Shown: piece after piece, positions 1 through 10,236 of the stretch
How positions within the stretch are numbered: position 1 is the stretch's first letter
Layout: every line of letters starts with the position of its first letter
Assembly: GCA_963169105.1 (NCBI GenBank)
Contig: OY720632.1
Span: 8,680,001-8,744,000, forward strand
Length of the DNA: 64,000 bases
Direction of reading: 5' to 3'
Source: Ceriagrion tenellum
Lineage: Eukaryota > Arthropoda > Insecta > Odonata > Coenagrionidae
Notes under the pieces: generated by a model
Told to the model about the DNA's origin: nothing
Seen by the model: the letters and a program-made list of their open reading frames with translations, nothing else
The model's database searches: none
Translations under genes and position numbers: made by a program

Positions 1-593
1 TTTTGTGTTACGCAGGGTAAGGGGAAAAGAAGACTTGGAAGGGGAATGACTCAAGGTCCATTCCTGTTATATACTTAGGAGAAGCTCTCACGGTCTATTA
101 CCTTTGCCCTCTCTCGCAAGGGAGATTCACTCTCGCCGTCTTATAACGGCTGACTGTTCTCTCCAAAGGTGAGGGCTGCTGAGTGTGAGGAAAATGCTCA
201 CATTGTCATTTTTATCTCGGTGGGGAATCCCAAAAGAAAAACCTAACTCGAGACTCAGTGGGATGAAGTTTCGTTGTGCATACTGATGACATGGTTGTTT
301 CCATTGGTGACGAATTTTCATTTAATACTAGTTGTAATGGAGCGGAAGTGTAAATCAAGTGAGGAGAAAAGCAGTGTCTCAAAATGGGCAAGACATGTAA
401 TGACACTCGGAACAAACTTATTTATACTGGGAAATTACTTCGTTGTCTCAGTAGGTAAAATTGTTGCAGAGTGGCACGGCTATGTTACAGCAATGGAATT
501 CCAAAGCAGATGTTCATTCTGCACATTCCTTTAAAACAATAATCGGCGCAATCAGGATGTATGAAAGTATGTGTCAAAATTTTAGTAGGAAAC
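1..593. other. No recognised gene (probable intron of the GRIP-like gene)
   Basis: I see no convincing exon, transposase fragment or RNA gene here. The first recognisable GRIP exon downstream is internal to the gene, so this stretch is probably intronic; that is inference. Short open frames on both strands lack splice context and recognisable motifs. Confidence 0.4.
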
Positions 594-601
594 GTATCTA
601 C

Positions 602-1157
602 TAGGGATGGGCAGATCCAGGTTTTTTTTGGATCCAAATCCGGATCCTTCATTTCGGATCCCGGATCTCAGTTCTTATTTTAGGATCCTTGGATGTATTC
701 AAGGGTATATACAATTCACAAATGATAATAGAATTGAAGCCTTGGAGACTTTATTGAAAATAAAAAAATATCAAGTTTAAAAATGTAAAACTTAAATATT
801 AAAATAAAGACAATGTCGATGCCAAAATAATACTAATCCTTGATTGTTGTCACGTTTATGCAATGACTGTTGTCATACCACATCTTGAGATTTGATTCTT
901 GAGAATAATGAGATGGATAATTAAGGGTGAATTTGATTTACATTCAGCAAAAGCCGGTTGTCGAATGAAGTACATCAACAGCATTCTATTTGTTAGGTAG
1001 AAAGCCGCCAATAGCCGACGACAGCCGGCACTTCAATCGCTTAAAACTCTCTGATGCATATCTGATTTACTGTAGTATTTTGATCCGATATCAGTATCTC
1101 ATCCCATTTAAAGATCTGCAGATCTTTGGATCCGCAGATCCGATCAGACCATCCCTA
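602..1157. mobile_element. hAT-type MITE with exact 8-bp target-site duplication
   Basis: The ends are inverted repeats: TAGGGATGGGCAGATC at the left, and the right end read in reverse complement gives TAGGGATGGTCTGATC. The flanking octamer GTATCTAC occurs immediately outside both ends, at 594-601 and 1158-1165. An 8-bp duplication with TAGGG-type ends is the hallmark of the hAT superfamily. The 556-bp body has no transposase frame. It is rich in GGATCC/AGATC words near both ends, which may be subterminal transposase-binding repeats. Confidence 0.9.
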
Positions 1158-1165
1158 GTATCTAC

Positions 1166-1855
1166 ATATATACTTCAAAGGCGGGGGTAGGAAGTGCAGT
1201 ATTGCCACGAAGAAGCATTTGTCAAAAGACAAACTTTGTTTCCACAAATGGGTAGGGACGGGAATGTGGAGAATGGGTCTTTACATGTACAACTATGGTT
1301 GTTTATTCTGATATTTAGTGGCATAATTTAGTGGCATTTGCCAAAGAAATAGAAAGATGGACATAATTTGCATTGTAATACATACACTTGTGGGAGTCAC
1401 AAGAGCTGGAGGCTTTGATGTTGAACGGCATCTCTGTGTTAGGACTCTGGAAAGAGGATAGGGAGCGGAACATTTTCCACGTATTGCAACGTGGCTTGTT
1501 GCAACTCTGTGTGGTCGGACGGGGAGCGTCATTCAATCTACCCTCCAGAGAAGAATTGGAGCAGAACAATATCCTAAAATAAAGACTAGGTTAATGTGAT
1601 TCGGCTTTTTGGAAAGTTAACAGTGAAAACATATGCAAAGTGTTCTTTGCAGGGCAGGTTCCATCCAGAAAGCTATAAATAATGCAGAATTCTCTGTGCA
1701 AAGTGGAGCAATTGGACCAGTGCTGGAGTTAACTAAAATACATATGTATATCTAAACCATCTTTGATTACTTGCTTGCTTGATTCAAAATCCTTTCATAT
1801 ACTTACTGTCTGCAATGTTTCTTATTTTTCTTGTTCCAATTGGTTTACCCATAAG
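1166..1855. other. Non-coding stretch before GRIP exon
   Basis: This is probably intronic DNA between the MITE and the splice acceptor at 1854-1855. A pyrimidine-rich run ending in CCCATAAG precedes the exon. Open frames on both strands around 1290-1580 overlap each other and show no known motif. Confidence 0.4.
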
Positions 1856-2140
1856 GTGATGAAGCGACCAGTGTCATATTCAGACTCGGATCAGCAATCC
1901 TCTCTGAACCACAGTTCTCTCTCACACTCCATCGGAGGGAGCATGAGAGGAGGGTCAAATGTCCAGCAGCCCTCGAGGACAGAAACTCTGCGTCTGACCC
2001 TCTTCAAGGATGGTATCTATGAAGACTTTGGCTTCAGTGTGTCTGATGGACTCTATGAGCGAGGGGTTTACGTGAATCGAATCCGCAAGGGTGGACCGGC
2101 GGACATTGGTGCATTGCTACCCTATGATCGAATCGTACAG
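1856..2140 (+). CDS. Grip: GRIP-type scaffold protein, penultimate coding exon (PDZ domain, first half)
   Basis: The exon encodes about 95 residues in phase 0. A Ser-rich linker (about residues 5-45) leads into a PDZ domain with the carboxylate-binding loop EDFGFSVSDG, then GVYVNRIRKGGPAD and LLPYDRIVQ. These segments closely resemble the last PDZ domain of glutamate-receptor-interacting proteins, which are cytoplasmic scaffolds that bind receptor C-termini and trafficking motors. The acceptor ends CCCATAAG and the donor is CAG|gtgagg at 2141. The PDZ domain continues in phase into the exon at 7394-7495. Upstream exons are outside the window, so the protein is only partly seen. Another multi-PDZ scaffold is possible, but the FGFSVSDG-GVYV pattern points to GRIP. 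Family membership is established knowledge; the exact orthology is inference. Confidence 0.85.
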
Positions 2141-2558
2141 GTGAGGCCATTGAAAGTTGTACAATGCTCATAGACTAGTCCACTATTGTAAATGGATAGT
2201 GAGAAATTTTAAATGAGGAGTAGCAAGAAACATAATAGGGGGAGAGCACATTAATACTCTCCATGATTTTGTGATGCCAAAAATTAAATTTGTGTACTTG
2301 TTAGTTTCAGAATCCCATCTTTTGTGTCTTCCTGTGCCTCCTCATTTGAAGTCAAGGCCCTATATCAGGCATGGATTTGACTAGTCTAAGTTTTTAAGAG
2401 AAAACTTTTGATTCCCCATGTCTGGATCCCTAGTTGTAGTTTATCCCCTATCTACCCCTCCCCCCCCACATTTGCTCGTGCCTCCCCTTCCCTCTTCACC
2501 TCCAGTTTCTTGCTTTCAACTCCCCCCCCCCCTCTTACCTCACTCCCCTTTCTTTTAA

Positions 2559-2779
2559 CACTCTCGCTGCTGGGCATTAAAATATACTTCTACGGTATTA
2601 TGCTGCGTATTTTAAGCTTTATTCATGCTATCACAGAAAAATAACTGTATTACTTAGAAAATGCTGTGTATATTGCTTAAAAGCTTGATTCTTCTACCTT
2701 TTTAAATTGTAAGTTGGTTGGAATATGTTTCTCAGCAGATAAGGAAACACGTCAAATGACGGGATTAGCAGCGAAAGTG
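2559..2779. mobile_element. piggyBac-type MITE (TTAA target)
   Basis: The 221-bp element is flanked by TTAA at 2555-2558 and 2780-2783. Its ends are CACTCTCGCTGCTGGGC and, in reverse complement, CACTTTCGCTGCTAATCC. The tips resemble CCCTTTCGCTGC, the tip of the intact piggyBac-like element at 47259-49496, so it may be a non-autonomous relative. There is no coding capacity. Confidence 0.8.
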
Positions 2780-3193
2780 TTAAATCCTTTAGAACGGCTG
2801 TCTTGAGTCTTCTACTCATGTATGCAGCCAATGCCCGTAACCTCTACTCCTGAAGCAGACTGACCTGAAAAGTCTTTCTTAAGCTCTCTTTTTTCTACTA
2901 AGGAGTGCATGCGGCTGAACCATTTCTCACTGCTTACAGCTTGGGTAAGCTTGCAAATCCCAACCTATGATGTCCTTGTGTATCTCAATACTGCGTGCGA
3001 ACTAGTGTATTACAGGCACTGATAGCCATGATACAAAACTTTCATGAAGTTAAAATTGCTAATCAAATTGCTTGTGCTGTTCTATAGTGAATATAAACTT
3101 CAGGACGTATGAAACTAAAATACCATTACTTTTTTGCTGTATTTATATAGTCTTTGATGATGACTGGTCATTTAGGGGTGGTAACTGATAACT

Positions 3194-3936
3194 GGGGCCT
3201 AATTCTGTAACTGGAAGCTCTGGAGCTAACTCGGGAAAAGAGCTTAAATAAGCTCCAAGCTCCCAATCATATTCTGTACCATAGAGAAAGAGCTAGCTGC
3301 TAGCTTTAGGAGCCTATTTGGCTCCTCTTGCTCCATTCACATCCTATAGAGCGTCACGAAGTGACTTTCGGCGCTCCAACTGTCTCCAACAGGAGCTTCG
3401 TGAAGATCCAGCTTGATGCCCGTGCTAGAGCTCTCTCCCATGGAGCTAGTGGCGGATATTGCTTGTGCTTTGTCGATTTTTCATGCAGTATGTGTGTTGT
3501 TGTGAATCAACTGATAGTATTTTCTCATTAATGGGAGTTTTTATTGAGAGAGTTGCATTTTCTACCGCGGCAGATGAATGGGAATATACCAAGGATTGAT
3601 TAAAAACATATTTTCATCAATAAATCCCTTTGCAGCCCACATTGAGAAAACTGAATTGAAACATTAAAATGAATAACTTTTGGCTCTTTTCAAGAATTAT
3701 GGGCCGGAAAATCACTGTTCGCATTGTAACAAAGAATGCTATTGGCCTCAGAATGATGCCACAAAAACAAGGTTTTATCCAAAAAAATTTTCATGATGAA
3801 ATCACAGCAGAATAAGCTCCACTTCCGACACTGGGTTCGGATAAGCTCCATCGAGTTAGAGAATACGAGTAGGAGGCAAATCTGGGAGAGAGCCGAAGCT
3901 CCTAGCTCCGGAGCTTTGAGTTACAGAATTAGGCCC
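3194..3936. mobile_element. Unclassified terminal-inverted-repeat element, about 740 bp
   Basis: The left end GGGGCCTAATTCTGTAACT at 3194-3212 is repeated exactly in reverse complement at 3918-3936. The similarity continues inward as AAGCTC(T/C)GGAGCTA, giving ends of about 34 bp. Both subterminal regions are rich in GGAGCT/AGCTCC words. I find no convincing target-site duplication, so the superfamily stays open. There is no transposase frame. Confidence 0.75.
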
Positions 3937-5344
3937 CTGAAGTCATTTGTGCCATTAAGAACTGGTGGGTAAGTTGATTTGTGGGAGGACATTAATGAGG
4001 AATAAAGAAAGGGTGGTGAGAAACCTTGTGTTTCCTTGTTTACACTCAAATTATAGAGCCAAAAAATCCATGGCTATTATTCCATCAAAAAGAAGGGTAT
4101 GAGCATGAAGTGCTGCCCCTGTAACTCTCAAGTAGGAGTGAGGACTCTCCAGAAAAATCCTGGGTATTTTGGTGAGTAGAAGAGAGGATCTAAAAACTTG
4201 AAGTGGAGCCTGAAAAAATACTCCGATCGACTCTAATGCATGAACGTGTTTCTCCAGGGCATTTCTTCTGCTGGAGCATTTGCACCAGAGTATGTTTCAC
4301 TCCATTAATACTAGCCCTGCTCTTCCACACCCTTCAACATTCTACCTTGTGTGCCAACTATCCAAGTGTTTTCCAACCTGGATCCATTCAATGAATCGTG
4401 TTAAATGGGGCATGGTGATTGTCTTCATATTTGTTGAAGTTGTAAACATAGGAGTCAACAAAATGTATTGCACAAATAAGTGACGGCAGCCTCCACCTTG
4501 GCACATCTCGTGAAAGTGCTAAAGACAACTCTACTGTGGATGTAAGCCTTAAAACTTACGCCATTAGTGTCAGTTCATCCCTGATGGAAGGTAAGCTCAT
4601 GCTGAATGTAAGAAGGTGGTCAAGTCCAATCTTTTCAACTATGGCAGGCAAAATGTTAGCCAAACAAAGCACGCTGTTATTACTATCAATGACTGTCAGT
4701 CAGACCCACTGCTTTGCTGAAACACTTTTGGCTGTATAGGTAAAGGTTTCACTAATTTAGCCTCACAAACGAAATTTTTATGCACTATTCTCTAAACAGG
4801 TGTAATATAAGGAGCAAATGAACATTCAAATGTTAGTTCACTGTTTTCTGTGTGTTATCTTTTTGATGTCCTCTGAAACCACTGAGAAGCGAGTTTTTTT
4901 TTTTTTTTTTTTTAAGTTACACGGTTATGTTGAAAGCTCGTGTTGGGTTTACTTTGGCTAAGTAAGTAACATTTATATATTTGTGTTTCCCCTAAGTTTT
5001 CTTGACATAGAAGGTCTACGTTACATGGATTTACTCGGAGGCTGTTGTCAGGTCTATACCCTCGAATCCCACTGAATGACCTACTCTCTAGCCTGAAAAA
5101 TACCTACAATGCTCAAAAATCCTACGAGCCACCCGTTCTGATGCCTGGGTATAGTAATGCTCCCCAGAATGGTTGAGGGCAGCCTAGCACAATCTGAGCA
5201 CCGGCCAAAGATCTACGAATTCTGGTCCTATGCTTACACATCTTAAGTGCTACGGCTTAAGTGATACAACTAACATCCATTGTAGAGTGGCCTTGAGAAA
5301 TGAAATTTTACTAGCAAAGGAAAGTTGATTAATTCACAGTTATT

Positions 5345-5379
5345 CATTATTGAGTCATCTGTTAGATGACTCAATAATG
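5345..5379. repeat. Perfect palindrome, 16-bp arms and 3-nt loop
   Basis: The left arm CATTATTGAGTCATCT at 5345-5360 is followed by GTT and the exact reverse complement at 5364-5379. It is one of several snap-back palindromes in the window. Confidence 0.9.
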
Positions 5380-7393
5380 GCATATGATTCAACATATGAA
5401 CTCAAATTTGCTCTGGCAATCTCCCTCAAAGTTTGCAACCCATGTCGTAGCAAATGTCGTGATGAATTAGTACAATTCGGGCCAGATAGTCGGTAAGCCT
5501 TTACCTGACCTTTTCATGTTTGTGTTGAGTTTGACATTGTGATGTAATTTCCTGAATTTGGGGAAAATTTAGTGTGGCTGGTTAACATGGATTGGAGTAC
5601 GGCCCTACTAGTCCTTTCAATTCACTTTCCACTGCCATGGGAGCAATGAAAAGGAGGGACTCTGAATGTATTGATGATTTGTGCTTTATTGGTGGTGAAT
5701 AACTACCCTTCAGCGCATTGTTATGTTGCCATTGCTAAGCGACTAATCAATGGCAGATAATGGAACTGGAGTGATAATGCTCACAAATAGTGATTTAATG
5801 ATATTTACCCATCAATCAAAGCAATGAAGGAAATGCATATTTTTGTCCCATCAGCTAAAACAATTTTTGCAAGAAAAACAGGGAAATTTTGGCAAGTGAC
5901 AGTAATGGCAGGGAATGCTGATTTAGAAAAAGGGAGAAGTTTAGCCCAATGAATTGTATTTTTAGAGTGTGTTGGAAACGCACCTAATTGTGGAATGGTT
6001 TGATGGTTTTCAATAAACGTAGGGGGGATACTAACTGATTCCATATCTACTATTGGCCGAATAAATGAGACTCCCAGCCCACAGGTCTGAGTATGAAGAA
6101 CCAGCTTGATTTTGTGTACTCGAAGTTGGCTGAGTGTCATGTTCTGTGTGGCCTGAATGGTGGGGTTAGGTTGTTTACTTTGGGGCATAATGAACCATCG
6201 CCACAAAATCATATATCACATTATGTTTGTTTTAAATTATTCTTCTCTGTATTTTACGCATGGAATGATTGGTGATGCAACGGAGAGGAGTGACTGCCCG
6301 ACTGTTTGCAAGATAGGAAAAATGCTAATTTTCTTCAGGATAGGGGCGTGCAAAAATGAATTTCTTAGGTTTGACAAATTACCATTCCCTTAATAATGGG
6401 CTAACTTGCATAGTAAAAGCTACATGCAAATGGACATCGTTTGTACTAGTGATGAATGAAATACAAAATTATTAGCTCTGTTATGAGCGGGTTCAATATT
6501 TTGAACTGATAGGATGAGATCATACGCAATCTGCTTCCTATAAAATTGTGACATTTTGTACTTACAAATGTATTCTCTACTTTAACATTTTATTTTTGCT
6601 AGGACTGTATAAATCTGTTCAATTTCTAAGAAATGTTTTGTTTAATAGTCAATAAATGGCAGTTCTACAGTATTTAGCTTTGAAGTACTTACGGCTCAAG
6701 GAGCATGGGCTTTGGAAAACTAATAATAATGGAAACGAAACATATTAACTCACAAACCACTCTGGTGACTTTTAGAGGTGGAAAACTTGACTTTTCTAAA
6801 TTTATAAAAAAAATTGCTGCCCTAAATATACATTTACTATCACTGGCGACCGGCTGATTTGTTGTAGGATCAGTTGCCACTGTCTGCAAGTGGCAGGCAG
6901 TCTCAGATTATCTTAGCTTTTGAAGCATTGTTAATCATAGTATGACTTACACTATAACAGAGTCCTTCTTCCTGTTTTGGGGGTGAAGAAATGATCAACA
7001 TCCAAGTTGTTATTTGTTCCTTTAAATACCTTATTCATTTACATAAACCATAAAGTTTATCAAATTTTCAATTCATGTTTTTATTTATTAAAGTCAACTC
7101 TTTTCTAAAGGAATATTTGGTCCTCAAATCTAATTTGTTTGCACATTTCTGTTTATGGTACATCTCTGAATGAGTTCATGCACAGCAACCCATGTGTTCT
7201 GAAAGTTTTTCATGGGCTAATTTCACCAGTTTTCCCTCTTAAGGTAAAGTAATGCTAATTATGCGGTATCTTTTAATAGCGTGCATGAACTTTGTTATAA
7301 ATATGCAGTAAGGGTTACTATTCACGCTATGTGTCAGTTACTATTTAATTTGGAAATTGAGCAACATTAACTTTTGTACCTATCATTTTACAG

Positions 7394-7495
7394 GTGAATG
7401 ACACAATAACTTATGCATTTGACTGCTGTTTGACAGTGCCTCTCATCGCTTCAGCTGGTGATAAAATAGACTTGACAATTGTGAGATCTTTGTAG
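7394..7495 (+). CDS. Grip: GRIP-type scaffold protein, last coding exon (PDZ domain, second half)
   Basis: The exon follows acceptor TTTTACAG and encodes 33 residues plus TAG in phase 0. It supplies the second half of the PDZ domain: FDCCLTVPLIA then GDKIDLTIVRSL. The FDCCL-VPLIA core is characteristic of the final PDZ domain in GRIP1/2. The protein stops only a few residues after the last PDZ strand, without the long C-terminal tail of vertebrate GRIP1. The exon is too short to stand out as an open frame alone; it was identified by phase and family match. Confidence 0.88.
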   Translation: MNDTITYAFDCCLTVPLIASAGDKIDLTIVRSL

Positions 7496-7600
7496 CAGCC
7501 ATATCCTTTCATGTGTGTGTTCTCAAATTTGCCATATCTCTTCTGGTGTTTGTTTGAAAGTTTTTTTGTGGAAAATCTGTTGATACGGTGTTCATACTTC

Positions 7601-7606
7601 AATAAA
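7601..7606 (+). terminator. Polyadenylation signal AATAAA of GRIP-like gene
   Basis: A canonical AATAAA lies about 105 bases after the GRIP stop codon at 7493-7495, a plausible distance for a short 3' UTR. No cleavage site was tested. Confidence 0.5.
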
Positions 7607-7790
7607 GCTCGATTTTTTATTAGTTCTTCACTACTCTGTCCCAGGGTAAAAGGCCTGAAATGTGCATTTCTTGACGGCTTCAGTATAATTATGGTGAGAA
7701 CCATGGGCTTTGATGGATTGGGTCAAGTCTGAGCTAACGCGTCAATTTGATCAGCCCGGTATGAATTAGCTCATCAAGCTTGAGCAAATT

Positions 7791-8242
7791 TTGTTTCTGG
7801 GCGGTCCCAAAGGTGTCACAGAACTCAAGGAGGCACTCCGGGTTCATGAGAGTGACTTCAACATAGCTGAGTTGGCCTCCCAACTTCAAATTGCGGACAG
7901 TGTGATCAGTGAATCAAAGACCCTAAAGCAATATGCCGATTCACTGAAACTGGTGTCGCCTATGATGAGGGAGAATCTCCTCGACAAGTGACTTGCCTCA
8001 TTATTTTGCTGTTTACTATACCTGCTACATGTACTTCTTGTGAGAGATCCTTCAGTGGTTTGAAAAGGTTAAAGACGTATATGCGATCCATCATCTGGCA
8101 AAAGAGATTAACACACCTGATCTTACTCCATATGCATGAAAACATTACTTTGAAGCTGTCGCTGGAGGAAATAATGAATGAATTTGTGAGAAGGACCACT
8201 GAACGAAGAAAAGTTTTTAGAATTGCTTTAAATCCTTTGTAA
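7791..8242 (+). pseudogene. hAT transposase C-terminal fragment, frameshifted
   Basis: Two overlapping frames cover the end of a hAT transposase. The first (7791-7991) reads as a helical segment ending in MMRENLLDK. The second (7988-8242) carries the hAT dimerisation hallmark CTSCERSFSGLKRLKTYMRS followed by RLTHLILLHMHENI. A frameshift near 7985 separates them. No upstream catalytic region is visible, so this is a truncated relic lying just past the GRIP polyadenylation signal. Confidence 0.85.
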
Positions 8243-8534
8243 TCTTAATCGAATAACATGAACAACATAGTTCCTATCAAAAATTATAAGAAATGAATAG
8301 TTTTCATTAATAAAAATTAAATTTCACTTGTTTCCAGCTTGCTTTTTCCCTTCTGGCACACATTCTTACATCTTCATATTTGCAAAATTTTCAAATTAGC
8401 AAAAAAAGCTCTTTTAGCAAAATTCTAAGCCTCCACCCCATCGTATCCGCAAAAAATGTGGGCCCTTTCCAAGGTTGCAATTAATCACATACATCTGTGT
8501 TTTGAGACTTTCAAGAGTCTTGTGGAAGTGGTAT

Positions 8535-8635
8535 CGTCTCGTATTCTCCACTGAGGTCTTGTCTCGTATTCTCCGCTGAGGTTTCGTCTCGTATTCTCCC
8601 TTGCAGTCTCGTTTCGTATTCTCCACTGCGGTCTT
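8535..8635. repeat. Minisatellite, about four 25-bp units
   Basis: The word GTATTCTCC recurs at 8541, 8566, 8591 and 8616, a strict 25-bp period. The units are variants of TCGTATTCTCCACTGAGGTC. The period is not a multiple of three, so the open frames across it are not coding. Confidence 0.85.
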
Positions 8636-9015
8636 ATCTGGTTTTCGAGACGAGAGTCTCGTGGCAACACTATAACCTTTTTTTAATGCTTAAAGATGAG
8701 CAAAGAATGAAACTCTTTGTAGTGTAAATCACCACAATTGCTAGTTCACAACCACTTTTCACCACGCTAGCTTCAGAAAAGCACTGGAAAACGCTCGGAT
8801 GGTGGAAGCCGGACTACTCTATTGGTTAAGTTGCAAACCTCTTCCCACCAAAATACCTTGATTACCATCCAGGCTCATTCTGCCACTTTTTCCCGATCCG
8901 ATTGCCCTCCTATATCCTACTCCGTGACGGGAACACTTCCATGGGCGCCTGTGATCTCATTGAGGGGTGATCTTCCAGGGCCGGCGGCGTGTTCACCTGA
9001 AATACTTGAATGTAA

Positions 9016-9166
9016 CTATTTCTTATATGGGGGTATCTGAAATCCCTCGTATATATCGATCGTCCCAGTACCCTTGCTCAAGTGAAGGAGAATATTCGCC
9101 AAGCTGTAGCCAACATACCCATCACTATGCTGGAAAGAGTCACTGACTCTTCAGAGTTTGGGTAAA
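9016..9166 (+). pseudogene. Tc1/mariner-type transposase C-terminal relic
   Basis: A short frame from about 9068 to a stop near 9165 reads as STLAQVKENIRQAVANIP followed by ITMLERV. An out-of-frame F-L-Y-G-G context lies just upstream. The pattern resembles the FLWGYLK ... TLxxLKxxI region at the end of Tc1/mariner-type transposases. It is frameshifted and truncated. The phrase ACACCCTGTAT near 9350 may be a mariner end. Subfamily is not assignable. Confidence 0.5.
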
Positions 9167-9969
9167 TCAGTATATCGACAATGAGGGGTGCAATTGATGG
9201 ATACAATTTTTAAATCGCAGTAAACGTACATTTCCAATGTTTTAGAATATGGAGACAAAATTATTACAACGATACCCATAACATCTTTTGTTTTATTGAC
9301 TCTTCAAGTCAACAAATAATGCTGGCACACCCTGTATTTGATCTCTTACTTTTACCCCTCCAATTGAGTATCAGCAGGTAGATATATCTGCTAGTTCAAG
9401 ATAGAAGGATAGGTGTTATCAAGAGCTTAGCGCTCTTAAGAGCAAGAGGTACTGACTGCCTATGCTTTGCTATTGAAGTAAGGTTATACTATCACATACA
9501 TTTCATGCAATCTTTTATATTCCGACCTATGGACTATTGCTCTTCATTATTTACAAACCACAATGAAGAAATTAATGCCAAATAACAATGACCATGAACT
9601 CAGCAATAAGTCTTATTTTTGACCTAATAATATGAAATAGCAAGTTCTTAAGTGCGATAAAAGTGGTTAAAATACAAACAATGTCATTTATAATGAAGTG
9701 ACGTCATTATAGTTTCCGCCATCTAAAACAAATTGAAGTTTCAAAACAGATGGGTCTATATTTGAAAATTTATAGCTGATACCTGTCTGTAGGTTGAGTT
9801 AGGATGAAATTTGTGTGGTCCTTAGCGTAATTCAAGAAACACCAATGGGAGGTAACCAACTTAAGAGTTTCCCATTTTTCTTGATATATCCTTGTTTGTA
9901 TTTTTGTTTTTTATTTTTTGTTTAATGCTTATAAACATTGGTCATTATTAAGGCATCAGTATTAACTCA

Positions 9970-10236
9970 TTATAAAATAGACTTATACACTATATTTACA
10001 GCTTTTCCCTCTGGAGTGTTTATGAAAAGGCTGTTGCTGGTTGAAATGCGGGAGCAAGCCACGTTAAGTTGCCCATGTGTGAAGCAGTAACTTTCCAATT
10101 GAAGGCCAGCCACTTGAAGGGTCTGCCCTTGTGACTTATCTATTGTCATAGGAATCAGAAGTGTCAAGCCCGGAAACTGGAGAATTGACACTGGGAAGCG
10201 TGTCTGGCAGCATCCTGCTCCCTTCGCGTGTTCCAC
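9970..10236 (-). pseudogene. Helitron Pif1-like helicase C-terminal fragment
   Basis: The minus-strand frame carries MTIDKSQGQTLQVAGLQLES, then THGQLNVACSRIST, then FINTPEGKAVNIVYKSIL. The K(S/A)QGQTL and HGQLYVA(C/L)SR motifs are the last conserved helicase motifs of Pif1-like proteins, and the NVVYKEIL-like end is typical of Helitron RepHel proteins. Only about 88 residues remain. No Rep domain, 5' TC end or 3' CTRR hairpin was recognised. Confidence 0.8.

Larger units (their letters stand above)
2141..7393 (+). other. Intron of GRIP-like gene
   Basis: The intron runs from donor gtgagg at 2141 to acceptor TTTTACAG at 7393. It holds a TTAA MITE (2559-2779), a terminal-inverted-repeat element (3194-3936), pyrimidine-rich runs around 2455-2560, a long T run at about 4894-4913 and a perfect palindrome (5345-5379). 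From about 3940 to 7390 I recognise nothing else. A 135-residue minus-strand open frame at 5805-6212 has no recognisable domain. Confidence 0.75.

Noticed and set aside
5805..6212. 135-residue minus-strand open frame in the GRIP-like intron
   Set aside because: No recognisable domain, splice context or repeat match. A frame of this length is not rare in 64 kb of intronic DNA.
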